A stretch of DNA of 64,000 bases from Streptomyces sp. M41(2017) (GCF_002078175.1 NZ_MWFK01000002.1:372001-436000); one strand, 5' to 3'; positions 8,866 through 17,400 are shown, numbered from the stretch's first letter. Notes: generated by a model not told the origin, from the sequence alone. Numbers and translations are program-made.

Positions 8866-9528
8866 ATGATCACGGACCTGGCCTCCCAGCTGGCCGTCAA
8901 CGTGCTCGACGCGAAATCGCTGCTCGCCGCGTTCGGTGTGGTCGGAGTCGGCGTGATCCTTTTCGCCGAGACCGGGCTGCTGATCGGGTTCTTCCTGCCC
9001 GGCGACTCCCTGCTGTTCACCGCGGGCCTGCTGTGCACCGGCAGCGCGGACCGCAGCCTGCAGCTCTCCCTCGGTCCGCTGCTCGTTGCGGCGGCCGTCG
9101 GGGCACTGGCGGGTTCCCAGTGCGGATACGTCCTGGGCAGAAGGGCGGGAGGCGCCCTGCTTGAGCGCAGTCACTCGACACGTCTCCACGAGGGGGCGAA
9201 CCGGGCACAGGCCCTGCTCGAACGGTACGGCTACGCCAAGGCGATCATGCTGGCCCGCTTCGTACCGGTGGTACGCACGGTGCTGAACCCGATGGCCGGC
9301 GCGCTGGGTGTGCCGGTGCGGACCTTCACCCTCTGGCAGGTGGTCGGCGGACTCGTCTGGAGTATGGGGCTGGTTCTGGCCGGCTACGCGTTGGGCTCCT
9401 CCGTACCGAACGTGGACCGCTATCTGCTCCCCATCGTCGCGGTGATCGTGATCGTGTCGCTGATCCCGCTGGCGTCCGAGGTGTACCGCTCGCGCCGTGC
9501 CTCCAAGACCCGGGAGTCCAACGGATGA
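8866..9528 (+). CDS. DedA family membrane protein
   Basis: A 220-residue polytopic protein with the VTT/SNARE-associated DedA domain. Visible signatures are GVGVILFAETGLLIGFFLPGDSLLFTAGLL near the N-terminus and ARFVPVVRTVLNPMAGALG, the conserved R-x3-P region. DedA members include undecaprenyl-phosphate (C55-P) translocases in other bacteria. It is the first gene of a five-gene operon; its TGA overlaps the next ATG. Neighbouring lipid-phosphate phosphatases fit a job in C55-P recycling at the envelope, which is inference from family and context. Confidence 0.92.
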   Translation: MITDLASQLAVNVLDAKSLLAAFGVVGVGVILFAETGLLIGFFLPGDSLLFTAGLLCTGSADRSLQLSLGPLLVAAAVGALAGSQCGYVLGRRAGGALLERSHSTRLHEGANRAQALLERYGYAKAIMLARFVPVVRTVLNPMAGALGVPVRTFTLWQVVGGLVWSMGLVLAGYALGSSVPNVDRYLLPIVAVIVIVSLIPLASEVYRSRRASKTRESNG

Positions 9529-10130
9529 TCCTGGCTCTCGGCGGCTCATCGATCGACGGCTCCGCCTACACCGACGTGGTGGACCTGGCCCGCGAATCTC
9601 CCTCGTGGCTCGACAGCGCCGTGTCCGTGTGGTCGACGTACGGCCTCACCCTGTTCGCCCTCCTCATGGCCGTCGGATGGTGGGGAGCCCGGCGCGTGAG
9701 CCCCACGGCGGCGTTGCGCGCCCTGGCCGTGCCGCTCGTTGTCGTCCTCGCCTTCGGGATCGACATGGTTCTGAAGTCGTTGGTGCGGGAGGACCGCCCC
9801 TGCCGGGGTCTGAAGGTGAGCACGCTGGAAGCCTGTCCCGCGCCCGGCGACTGGTCCTTCCCCAGCAACCACGCCGCGATCGCCGCCGCCGCGGCCGTAG
9901 CCCTCCTCTTCGTCGGCCGCCGGCTCGGCGCCCTCGCCGTGGCCGCCGCCTGCGCGATGGCCGCCGCGCGGGTCTGGGTCGGTGTCCACTATCCGCACGA
10001 CGCGGTGGCCGGCCTGCTGGTGGGCTCACTGGTGGCACTCCTCGCCATGTACGCGCTGCGGTGGCTGCCCGATTCGCTGGCGCCGCGCGTCACGGCCACC
10101 CGGTTGCGACCGCTGGTGGTGGCGTCATGA
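9525..10130 (+). CDS. PAP2-family phosphatase (first of pair)
   Basis: A 201-residue PAP2 acid phosphatase. The three motifs are present: KSLVREDRPCRG (KX6RP), PSNHAAIAAAAA (PSGH variant with Asn) and ARVWVGVHYPHDAVAG (SRX5HX3D type, with Ala for Ser). Five to six TM helices. Its ATGA overlaps the DedA stop and it ends overlapping the second PAP2. The likely role is dephosphorylation of undecaprenyl pyrophosphate or another lipid phosphate on the outer face. The shared operon with DedA and a two-component system supports an envelope-stress or lipid-carrier role. Confidence 0.9.
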   Translation: MILALGGSSIDGSAYTDVVDLARESPSWLDSAVSVWSTYGLTLFALLMAVGWWGARRVSPTAALRALAVPLVVVLAFGIDMVLKSLVREDRPCRGLKVSTLEACPAPGDWSFPSNHAAIAAAAAVALLFVGRRLGALAVAAACAMAAARVWVGVHYPHDAVAGLLVGSLVALLAMYALRWLPDSLAPRVTATRLRPLVVAS

Positions 10131-10858
10131 AGCGCGGCGATGCGGCCGAGGTCGCCGGAGGGTGCGGCCTGGGCGCCTGGGTCGCTCTCGGCGTACTGAC
10201 CATGGTCGTCGTGGGGCATGACGGCATGCCCCTGTTCTGGGACAGCGGCCTGCTCACCTGGTCCGTCCACCACCGGCCCGACGTGGTCGTGGCGCTCGCC
10301 CGGGGGATCACCGACACGGGAACCGGCATCGTTCCCTACGCGCTGGCCGTACTGGCAGGGGTGGTCGCGGGACGCGGCAGACGCCGGCGACTGGTGGCCG
10401 TCTCGATCTGCGTGGCCTTTCTGGGGACCGGGCAGGCCCTGCGTTACGGGTTGATGGCGATCGTCGCGCGGCCCCGGCCGCCGAGTCATGTCTGGGAGAC
10501 ACATGCCTCCGGGTGGGCGTTCCCGTCCGGTCACACCACCACGGCCGCCCTCACGGCAGGGCTGCTCGTCGTCGCCGTGGGCGTGCGGCGGCCTCCTGGC
10601 GGAGTCGTCCTCGCCACGGTCATCGGCGTCTGGGGTGTCCTGGTCGGACTCACGCGGATCTACCTCGGAGTCCACTGGTTCACCGACGTCGTCGGCGGAT
10701 GGCTGTTCGCCCTGGGATGGCTTGGCCTGTGCCTGGGCGCGACGGCCCGGTGGCTCCCCCGTCGGCTGACCCCCGGTCCGACCGTCACAGAAACACCGCG
10801 GGGGGAGGGCCATGCGTCACACGATCCTGATCGTGGAGGACGATCACGCCCTGCGTGA
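10127..10858 (+). CDS. PAP2-family phosphatase (second of pair)
   Basis: A 243-residue PAP2 protein with stricter motifs than its upstream neighbour: ARPRPPSHVWETHASGWAFPSGHTTTAA (RP and PSGH) and TRIYLGVHWFTDVVGGW (R-x5-H-x3-D). Six hydrophobic helices. The ATG overlaps the previous TGA (ATGA), and the hydrophilic C-terminal tail overlaps the first 47 nt of the response-regulator gene, an unusually long overlap. Two divergent PAP2 enzymes side by side may act on different lipid phosphates or one may be backup; the sequence does not decide. Confidence 0.88.
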   Translation: MKRGDAAEVAGGCGLGAWVALGVLTMVVVGHDGMPLFWDSGLLTWSVHHRPDVVVALARGITDTGTGIVPYALAVLAGVVAGRGRRRRLVAVSICVAFLGTGQALRYGLMAIVARPRPPSHVWETHASGWAFPSGHTTTAALTAGLLVVAVGVRRPPGGVVLATVIGVWGVLVGLTRIYLGVHWFTDVVGGWLFALGWLGLCLGATARWLPRRLTPGPTVTETPRGEGHASHDPDRGGRSRPA

Positions 10859-11474
10859 CGTCCTGGTGCGCGGACTGCGCGAGGAGGACTTCGACCCGAT
10901 CCCCGCGCCGGACGGCGCCACCGCCCTGCGGCTGGCGACCGACGCCGTCGCCGCCGCGGTCCTCGACGTCGGTCTGCCCGACGCCGACGGACGGGACGTC
11001 TGCCAGGCGATGCGCGCCAACGGATTCGTCTCCCCCGTCATCTTCCTGACCGCGCGTCACCGGCTTCCCGACCGGCTGGCCGGATTCTCCGCCGGGGGCG
11101 ACGACTATCTGCCGAAGCCGTTCCACCTCACGGAGCTGGCGGCCCGGCTGCGCGCGGTCATCAAGCGGACCGCCCCGTCGGCGCCGGCCACCACGGGCGA
11201 CCTGACGCTGGACGCGGTCCGGCACGTGGTGAGCGTCCGGGGTGTCCGGGTCGACCTGACGCCGACCGAGTTCCGCATCCTGGCCGCGCTGATCGCCGCT
11301 TCCGGCGGCATCGTGCGACGTCGTGAGCTCGTCCGGGCGGCCTGGCCCGAGGGCGCCCAGGTGCACGACAACACACTCGACCAGTACCTGACGAGGCTCC
11401 GTCGCAAGCTGCGCGCGGCGGGCAGCGACCGGACGATCGGCACGGCCCGCGGCGTCGGGCATCACCTGTCATGA
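10812..11474 (+). CDS. OmpR/PhoB-family response regulator
   Basis: A 220-residue regulator: receiver domain with acidic pocket E9-D10-D11, phosphoacceptor D52 (AVLDVGLPDADG) and Lys in YLPKPF (about 101), then a winged helix (LTPTEFRILAAL; DNTLDQYLTRLRRKL; GVGHHLS). GGGGGAGG before the ATG at 10812 sets the start although it lies inside the PAP2 gene. It overlaps the kinase gene by 4 nt. It probably controls this operon, perhaps through the double palindrome at 8769-8805; that link is inference. Confidence 0.93.
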   Translation: MRHTILIVEDDHALRDVLVRGLREEDFDPIPAPDGATALRLATDAVAAAVLDVGLPDADGRDVCQAMRANGFVSPVIFLTARHRLPDRLAGFSAGGDDYLPKPFHLTELAARLRAVIKRTAPSAPATTGDLTLDAVRHVVSVRGVRVDLTPTEFRILAALIAASGGIVRRRELVRAAWPEGAQVHDNTLDQYLTRLRRKLRAAGSDRTIGTARGVGHHLS

Positions 11475-12853
11475 GTCGGGCGAACCTCCCGCCGATGCGC
11501 GCCGCACGCGTTCTGCTGCGCTTCCTGACACCCCGGACACTGCGGGGCCGGCTGTCCCTGGTGGCGCTCACGACGGCCGCCCTGCTGATGGCGGTCCTCA
11601 CGCTGGCCTTCAACGCCGTGGCCCAGCAACGGCTTCAGCACCAGGCGGACGACGAGCTGCGCACGCGCGCGGCGGCTGTCGCCACGACGATCGACACCAC
11701 GGGCACGACCGTGCGGGTCATGGAGTCGTCCCACGACAACCTGCTGGACGCGAACGTGTGGATCTACGCGGGTCCGCAGCTGCTGGAGGCACCGCCGGGC
11801 ACCGCGAGCCCCCTGACGCACGTCGCCGACCGGCTGGCGGCACACCCGGGCCGGGTCTGCGTCACGACCACGTCCCACCGACCGTTCCGGCTGTGCGCGC
11901 TCCCGGTGGCCGGGGGACGCAGCGAGGCGACGGTGATCACCGCTCTGGACCTCTCCCCGTACCGCAGTTCGGCCGACACCCTGCTCCTCGGATCGCTCGC
12001 TCTGGACGCCGTCATGCTCGCCTCGACCTACGCGCTCACGCGGCTGGCCGTCGGGCGGGCGCTCCGCCCGGTCCGCGCGATGACCGACCAGGCCTCCCAG
12101 TGGAGTGCCGTGGCCTCGGCGGAACGCTTCGGCAGCAAGGGGCATCCCGTCGAACTCACTCGCCTCGGCACGTCGCTGGACTCCCTGCTCGACCGGATCC
12201 GTACGCTCCTGCGTCACGAACAGCAGCTCACCGGGGAGCTGTCGCACGAACTCCGTACCCCGCTGAGCCGCATCATCGCCGAACTCGACTGGTGGCAGAG
12301 CCGCCCACGTACCGCCGATCAGACCCGCGCCACCCATCAGGTCATCACCGATGCCGCCGTGTCCATGCGCACGATCTGCGACACGCTCCTGGACGACGCC
12401 CGCGACGGCTCCCCCGTCACTCCGGGTACGGCCGCATCCCTCACCGCCCTGCGCCGAGTGGCCGAGACCTCGTGCCCGCCGGCGCACTTGACGATCGTTG
12501 TCGGCGGGTCGTGCCCGACGATCGGCGTCGCACCCGCACTCCTCGAACGCATCGTCAGTCCGCTTCTCGCCAACGCGTGCCGCTACGCCCGCGCCCGCGT
12601 CACCGTCCGGGTGCACGACACGTCCGACGGCGTACGGATCGAGGTCACCGACGACGGACCGGGCGTGCCGCCCCCGTTCGTGCCCCACCTCTTCGAGCCC
12701 GGCCGCCGGGCCGACCCCGGCGACGGGCACAGCGGCGCGGGTCTGGGACTGCCGCTGGCCAGGCGGCTCGCCCGTTCCGCCGACGGAGATCTGCGCTTCG
12801 ACCACCGGCACACCGCCGGGGCCAGGTTCGTCGTGTGTCTGCCCGCGGGATGA
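11471..12853 (+). CDS. Sensor histidine kinase
   Basis: A 460-residue kinase: N-terminal TM helix (about 20-45), an extracytoplasmic sensor of about 130 residues with two Cys (VCVTTTSHRPFRLCALP), a second TM helix (about 170-190), a HAMP-like linker, HisKA with the phosphorylated His in ELSHELRTPLSR (about 259), and an HATPase_c domain (N box LLANACRYA; G1 DDGPGVPPPF; G2 SGAGLGLPL). It partners the overlapping response regulator. The signal is unknown; the lipid-phosphate genes upstream hint at an envelope or antimicrobial stimulus. Confidence 0.93.
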   Translation: MSRANLPPMRAARVLLRFLTPRTLRGRLSLVALTTAALLMAVLTLAFNAVAQQRLQHQADDELRTRAAAVATTIDTTGTTVRVMESSHDNLLDANVWIYAGPQLLEAPPGTASPLTHVADRLAAHPGRVCVTTTSHRPFRLCALPVAGGRSEATVITALDLSPYRSSADTLLLGSLALDAVMLASTYALTRLAVGRALRPVRAMTDQASQWSAVASAERFGSKGHPVELTRLGTSLDSLLDRIRTLLRHEQQLTGELSHELRTPLSRIIAELDWWQSRPRTADQTRATHQVITDAAVSMRTICDTLLDDARDGSPVTPGTAASLTALRRVAETSCPPAHLTIVVGGSCPTIGVAPALLERIVSPLLANACRYARARVTVRVHDTSDGVRIEVTDDGPGVPPPFVPHLFEPGRRADPGDGHSGAGLGLPLARRLARSADGDLRFDHRHTAGARFVVCLPAG

Positions 12854-12893
12854 CCCCGGCACGGCGTCGCCTCCCGCGCCGGGCTCTCCGCGG

Positions 12894-14366
12894 TCAGGCC
12901 GCTTCCTCGACCGGGGCTTCCTCGACGGTGTGGGAGTCGGTGAGGCTCAGAGCGCCGGTGGCCGCGATCAGTCCGACGACGACCGCGAGGACGGCATAGG
13001 TGATCCGTTCGCCGTGGAAGAAGGACGCGACGAGGTCGCCGCTCCAGGTTCCGGCGGGGAGCCGGGTGGTGACCAGCGCGGCGATCAGGGTGCCGACGAC
13101 GGCGGTGCCGACGCTGGAGCCGACCTCCTGTGCGGTGTCGTTCAGGGCGGCGCCGATGGAGGTGCGGTTGCTCGGCATCGCGTCGACGAGTGCGACCGCG
13201 CAGATGGTCATCACGGTGCGCAGGCCCACGGTCATGAGCACCATGCAGACGGCGATGGCGGCGTACCCGTGGTCGACCCCCCAGGAGAGGCCCGCCAGCG
13301 AGCCGGCCAGACAGGCCGCCCCCACCAGGCACGCGATGCGGTGGCCGAACCGGCGCCCGAGCCATTCGGACAGCGGAGTCGCGACGAGCATGGTCACGAT
13401 GATCGGCAGATTGGCCAGGCCGGCGCGTACCGGGCTCCAGCCATAGGCGTACTGGAAGTGGAGGATCAGTCCGAACATCACGCTGGCCATCGCGATGGAC
13501 GTACCGATCTGCGCGATGGCGGCGCCGCGGACGGTGCCGTTCGTGAAGAGCTTCAGGTCCAGCATGGGTGCGGCGCTGCGCCGCTCGTGGATGATGAACG
13601 CCGTCGCCGCCACCACGGCGCCCGCGATCGACGCCAGGGTGATCGAGGAGAGCCAGCCGTGCTCGACTCCGCTGGTCAGCGAGTAGCAGGCGAGTCCGAT
13701 GGCGCTGACGCTCAGGACGGCGCCCGGCACGTCGAGCGCGTCCTTGGTGAGGTCCTCCGGTCGGTCTGCCGGGACGCCGAGCCGCACACCGATGCAGGCG
13801 ATCAGCGCGATCGGGGCGTTGACGACCAGCAGCCATTCCCACCGCACATGGGCCAGCGCGGTGCCGCCGAGCAGCGGGCCGAGAACGAAGCCGGACATGC
13901 CGACGACGATCATCACCGTCATGGCGCGCATCCGCAGGGCCTTGTCGTCGAACAGGCGGAAGACCAGCGAGTTCGTGATCGGGGCCATGGCCGCGGCGGC
14001 GATGCCGAGTGCGGCGCGCAGGGCGATGAGCTCACCCGCCGTGGTGACCAGCACGACGCACAGGCTCAGCGAGCCGAACACGGCGAGTCCTATGAGCAGC
14101 ACCCGACGGCGGCCGAGCCGGTCGGCCATCGACCCGGCCGTCAGCAGCAGGCCACCGAAGGTCAGCGAGTACGCGCCGGTGACCCACTGCAGCGCGGTCG
14201 TTCCGCTGCCGAGGTCGCGACCGATCGTGGGCAGCGCGATCGACAGCAGCGTGTTGTCGACCATCTCGACGAAGAACGCCAAGCAGAGGGCGGCCAGCGG
14301 AATCCACGCCGCGCGGAGGGACGGATAGGCGGTGCGTGAGGGTTTTTGCAACGTGGCGGTGGTCAT
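12894..14366 (-). CDS. DHA2-family MFS drug exporter (14 TM)
   Basis: A 490-residue MFS transporter of the EmrB/QacA (DHA2) family. The signatures are EMVDNTLLSIALPTIGRDL in TM1 (motif D1), GSMADRLGRRRVLLIG (motif A) and GFVLGPLLGGTALAHVRWEWLLVVNAP (motif C). About 14 hydrophobic segments. It is divergent from a TetR gene, with three copies of one palindrome between them, so it is almost certainly that repressor's target. The substrate is unknown, probably a hydrophobic drug or metabolite. Confidence 0.92.
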   Translation of the reverse strand: MTTATLQKPSRTAYPSLRAAWIPLAALCLAFFVEMVDNTLLSIALPTIGRDLGSGTTALQWVTGAYSLTFGGLLLTAGSMADRLGRRRVLLIGLAVFGSLSLCVVLVTTAGELIALRAALGIAAAAMAPITNSLVFRLFDDKALRMRAMTVMIVVGMSGFVLGPLLGGTALAHVRWEWLLVVNAPIALIACIGVRLGVPADRPEDLTKDALDVPGAVLSVSAIGLACYSLTSGVEHGWLSSITLASIAGAVVAATAFIIHERRSAAPMLDLKLFTNGTVRGAAIAQIGTSIAMASVMFGLILHFQYAYGWSPVRAGLANLPIIVTMLVATPLSEWLGRRFGHRIACLVGAACLAGSLAGLSWGVDHGYAAIAVCMVLMTVGLRTVMTICAVALVDAMPSNRTSIGAALNDTAQEVGSSVGTAVVGTLIAALVTTRLPAGTWSGDLVASFFHGERITYAVLAVVVGLIAATGALSLTDSHTVEEAPVEEAA

Positions 14367-14379
14367 GACGGTCCTCTCG

Positions 14380-14439
14380 ATCGAACGTCGTTCGGCTATC
14401 GAACAACGTACGATGCGCTACGATAGAACAACGTTCGAT
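14380..14439. promoter_or_regulatory. Three TetR operator-like palindromes
   Basis: The consensus ATCGAAC-N3-GTTCGAT occurs three times: 14380-14396 (right arm degenerate), 14398-14414 (one mismatch) and 14423-14439 (one mismatch). The sites fill the 102-bp region between the MFS start and the TetR start, on about an 18-25 bp pitch, and are a strong candidate array for the adjacent TetR protein. Confidence 0.75.
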
Positions 14440-14468
14440 ACGATGCAAGACACGACGAGAGGGAAGCC

Positions 14469-15170
14469 ATGGCACGCCTGCAGGACCGCTCCGGCGCGGG
14501 ACGTCGACGGGCCTCGCACTCGATGGAGTCCGTGCTCACCGAGGCGGTGGCCCTGCTCGACGAGGCCGGCGCCTCGGCTCTGACGTTCCGGGCGCTCGCA
14601 CAGCGGCTCGGCGGCGGTGTCGCCAGCATCTACTGGTACGTCGCGAGCAAGGACGAGCTGCTCGACCTCGCGACCGACCACGTGATGGGTTCGGTGCTGG
14701 CCGACGTGGAGAAACTCCCGAGCAGCGACGACCCGATCGACGACCTTCGCGCCATGGCCGTGACGCTCTTCGACGCGATCATTGACCGGCCCTGGCTGGG
14801 CGCGTACTTCATGCGCAACACCAACGTCCAGAGCAACTCACTGCGCCTCTACGAGCGGCTCGGCCGGCAGACCCTCCGACTGGATCTCAGTGCGCACCAG
14901 CGGTTTCACGCCGTGTCCGCGATCGTGGGGGTCGTCGTCGGCTCCGCCGTCGACATGGGGCAGGAGCCGCCCCAGGAGATCCTCGACGGAGCGGTGGACC
15001 GCGACGAGTACCTCGGCCGCTATGCCGCGGCCTGGCGCGAGCTCGATCCCGAGGACTTCCCCTTCGTGCGCGAGATCGTCGACGAGTTCGACGGCCACGA
15101 CGACGTCGACCAGTTCCGCTCCGCACTGGAGCTGACGTTGACGGGCCTCCGCCTTCAGGCCGGAGCCTGA
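14469..15170 (+). CDS. TetR-family repressor
   Basis: A 233-residue TetR-type regulator. The N-terminal HTH is clear (VLTEAVALLDEAGASALTFRALAQRLGGGVASIYWYVASKDELLDLA, residues about 18-65), followed by a TetR_C-type helical ligand domain. GAGAGGGAAGCC precedes the ATG. It is divergent from a DHA2 exporter and flanked by three matching palindromes, so it likely represses the exporter and itself until a drug binds; inference by context. Confidence 0.92.
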   Translation: MARLQDRSGAGRRRASHSMESVLTEAVALLDEAGASALTFRALAQRLGGGVASIYWYVASKDELLDLATDHVMGSVLADVEKLPSSDDPIDDLRAMAVTLFDAIIDRPWLGAYFMRNTNVQSNSLRLYERLGRQTLRLDLSAHQRFHAVSAIVGVVVGSAVDMGQEPPQEILDGAVDRDEYLGRYAAAWRELDPEDFPFVREIVDEFDGHDDVDQFRSALELTLTGLRLQAGA

Positions 15171-15197
15171 GACCTCGGCGCGATGGCGCCGGCGGCA

Positions 15198-15260
15198 CGG
15201 CGGGTTGGTCCCGGGCGGGTGCGGCGGGTTGGTCCCGGGCGGGTGCGGCGGGTTGGTCCC
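15198..15260. repeat. 24-bp tandem repeat, three copies
   Basis: CGGCGGGTTGGTCCC recurs at 15198-15212, 15222-15236 and 15246-15260, an exact 24-bp period with near-identical spacers. It lies in the 140-bp gap between the convergent TetR and NiCoT genes and is not coding. It may be replication slippage; a termination role is possible but unsupported. Confidence 0.85.
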
Positions 15261-15310
15261 GTCGGCCAGGCGGGGCGCCGTGTGGGGATGTACGTAGGCG
15301 CGAAGGCGCC

Positions 15311-16432
15311 CTACTCGACCCGCTGCTCGCCCGGCTGCGCCAACCCCTCCGTCCACTTTTCCTCGATGCGGCCGAGCTTCCACACCAGCAGCGCGACGAT
15401 CCAGGTGGCGAAGAACAGGCCGACGACGACGTAGCCGATGACGTTGAGGTCGAGGCCGGCGATCCAGTCCCAGAAGAAGCCGTGCAGGCCTGCCTTCTCG
15501 GCGACCAGTCCGAGCAGTTCGACGGTCCCGATGATGAGGGCGACGGCGACGGACAGACCCGTGACGGTGAGGTTGTAGTAGACCTTGCGGACGGGCTTGG
15601 AGAACGCCCAGCCGTAGGCGAAGTTCATGAACGAGCCGTCGATCGTGTCCAGCAGCGCCATCCCCGCCGCGAACAGGACGGGCAGGCAGAGGATCGCGTA
15701 CCAGGGCAGTCCGGAGGCCGCTCCCGATCCGGCGAGGACCAACAGGGCGATCTCGGTCGCCGTGTCGAAGCCGAGCCCGAAGAGCAGGCCCAGCGGGTAC
15801 ATCTGCCAGGGCTTGGTGATCGACTTCATCAGGCGGCCCAGGATGCGGTTCATGAAGCCGCGGTTGTCGAGCTGCTCCTCCAGCGCCGCCTCGTCGTAAT
15901 GGCCGGAGCGCATCGCCCGGAACACTCTCCAGATCCCCGCCATGATCAGCAGGTTGATGATCGCGATGACGTAGAGGAAGACCCCCGAGACGGTGGTGCC
16001 GATCCAGCCGGTGATGCTGTGCAACCGGGAGTCGTCGTTCTCCACCGGTCCCGCCAGCGCCTTGACGCCGAGGGAGAGCAGGAAGGCGAGCGCGAAGACG
16101 ATGCTGGAGTGGCCGAGGGAGAACCAGAACCCGACGGACAGCGGGCGCTGCCCCTCGTTCATCAGCTTCCGGGTGGTGTTGTCGATCGCGGCGATGTGGT
16201 CGGCGTCGAAGGCGTGCCGCATCCCCAGGGTGTAGGCGGTGATGCCGATACCGATGCCGAACGTCTTGGTGCCCAGGCTGTAGTGCTCGGGCGCCACGAC
16301 CGCGAGCAGCGTGAACCAGCCGATGACGTGCAGCGCGACGACGAACGCGGCCATCCCGCCGAGACGGGCCCACTCCTTGCGGGTCATCGAGGTACGCAGG
16401 CGATGCCATCTCGATCGATCGTTCGCAGCCAC
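15311..16432 (-). CDS. NiCoT family nickel/cobalt permease
   Basis: A 373-residue metal permease of the HoxN/NixA family. The hallmark GMRHAFDADHIAAIDNTTR is present, as are GFWFSLGHSSIV, LFGLGFDTATEIALL and DTIDGSFMNFAYGWAF, with eight TM helices. Start choice is uncertain: GTG at 16432 gives the N-terminal length I expect from homologues, while ATGs at 16462 and 16456 fall inside a Nur-like box; no start has a good ribosome site. It imports Ni2+ or Co2+ for urease, hydrogenase, Ni-SOD or B12; which metal is not told by sequence. Confidence 0.92.
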   Translation of the reverse strand: MAANDRSRWHRLRTSMTRKEWARLGGMAAFVVALHVIGWFTLLAVVAPEHYSLGTKTFGIGIGITAYTLGMRHAFDADHIAAIDNTTRKLMNEGQRPLSVGFWFSLGHSSIVFALAFLLSLGVKALAGPVENDDSRLHSITGWIGTTVSGVFLYVIAIINLLIMAGIWRVFRAMRSGHYDEAALEEQLDNRGFMNRILGRLMKSITKPWQMYPLGLLFGLGFDTATEIALLVLAGSGAASGLPWYAILCLPVLFAAGMALLDTIDGSFMNFAYGWAFSKPVRKVYYNLTVTGLSVAVALIIGTVELLGLVAEKAGLHGFFWDWIAGLDLNVIGYVVVGLFFATWIVALLVWKLGRIEEKWTEGLAQPGEQRVE

Positions 16433-16445
16433 ACCATCCAGCTTG

Positions 16446-16462
16446 CTGCAATACATTCGCAT
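16446..16462. promoter_or_regulatory. Nur-box-like site upstream of NiCoT gene
   Basis: CTGCAA-TACAT-TCGCAT matches the Streptomyces Nur consensus tTGCaa-N5-ttGCAA at 9 of 12 positions with the correct 5-bp spacer. It sits directly before the nickel/cobalt permease gene, where repression by nickel-loaded Nur would make sense. The consensus is recalled from the literature; binding is inferred. Confidence 0.5.
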
Positions 16463-16522
16463 ATACTACTAGGACGCAGTAAAGCCGAAGTCAGATGTCG
16501 ACCGTGATCGCGACCCCACCGC

Positions 16523-17371
16523 TCACAGCGCGACCGCGGCCCGGACCAGTCCCGCGACCGCCGGCGAACGGCTGTGCGGGGGCCAGGCGATCACCGTGGT
16601 GACCTCGGGGGCGTCGGGGACCGGCACGGCGGTGAGATCCTCGCCGAGGCCGGCGCACGCCGACTCCGGGACGATCGCGCAGGCCCGGCCGAGGGCGATG
16701 AGCTGAGTGAGCTGCGTGTGGTCGCGCACCTGGGGGCCGGGGCCGTCCGCGAAGGCTCCGTCGGGTCGTGGCCAGCGTGGCAGGGGCAGCCCGGAGAGGC
16801 CGGTGATCTCGTCGACCCGCAGATGCGGGCGGGTACTGAGGGGATGGCCCGCCGGCAGGAGCACGATCTGGCGCTCCGTGTGCAGAACCTCGGTGTCGAA
16901 TCCGGCCGTGTCGTCGAACGGCCGGTGCAGGAGGGCCACATCGGCCCGGCCGTCGTGCAGGACGCGCGCCTGCTCCCCCGGCCCGCACAGCATCACGTCG
17001 ACGCGGACCGCATCGGGTTCGGCCGCGTAGGCGTCGAGGATCTTCGCCAGGAGCTCGCCGGAGGCGCCCGCCTTCGCGGCGAGAACGACGGAGGGGCTGC
17101 CGGTCGAGGCGAGGGCGGCCCGCCGCGTTCGACGCTCGGCGGCCTCGACGGCGTCCAGCGCCGCTCCCGCCTCCCGGAGAAGCACCGTCCCCGCGGCGGT
17201 CAGGGCGACACCTCGGCTGTCGCGGTCGAGGAGCGTGGCGCCCAGTCTCCGTTCGAGCTGGGCGATGGCCCTGCTCAGCGGAGGTTGGGCGATGCCGAGT
17301 CGCTGCGCGGCCCTGCCGAAGTGCAGTTCTTCGGCGACCGCCACGAAGTACCGCAGTTCACGCGTCTCCAT
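16523..17371 (-). CDS. LysR-family regulator
   Basis: A 282-residue LysR protein: N-terminal wHTH (METRELRYFVAVAEELHFGRAAQRLGIAQPPLSRAIAQLERRLGATLLDRDSRG) then a periplasmic-binding-like effector domain (PSVVLAAKAGASGELLAKILDAY). It is divergent from a short-chain dehydrogenase gene with a near-perfect palindrome of ATAC-N7-GTAT type between them, so it likely controls that gene. The effector is unknown. Confidence 0.92.
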   Translation of the reverse strand: METRELRYFVAVAEELHFGRAAQRLGIAQPPLSRAIAQLERRLGATLLDRDSRGVALTAAGTVLLREAGAALDAVEAAERRTRRAALASTGSPSVVLAAKAGASGELLAKILDAYAAEPDAVRVDVMLCGPGEQARVLHDGRADVALLHRPFDDTAGFDTEVLHTERQIVLLPAGHPLSTRPHLRVDEITGLSGLPLPRWPRPDGAFADGPGPQVRDHTQLTQLIALGRACAIVPESACAGLGEDLTAVPVPDAPEVTTVIAWPPHSRSPAVAGLVRAAVAL

Positions 17372-17400
17372 CGGGCCAGCCTAGCCCGGTCCGCCAGGGA

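Noticed and set aside
9497..10858. A 453-residue frame across both PAP2 genes
   Set aside because: Only its second part (from 10127) is a real protein; the first part is the wrong frame over the first PAP2 gene.
12498..14339. A 613-residue plus-strand open frame
   Set aside because: Antisense to the DHA2 exporter and the end of the kinase; low-complexity Asp/Gly/His/Arg composition, no domain.
15184..15300. Extension of the NiCoT-side frame encoding a Pro/His/Asn repeat
   Set aside because: The apparent repeat peptide comes from the 24-bp tandem DNA repeat in a non-coding gap, in a frame that is not that of the permease.
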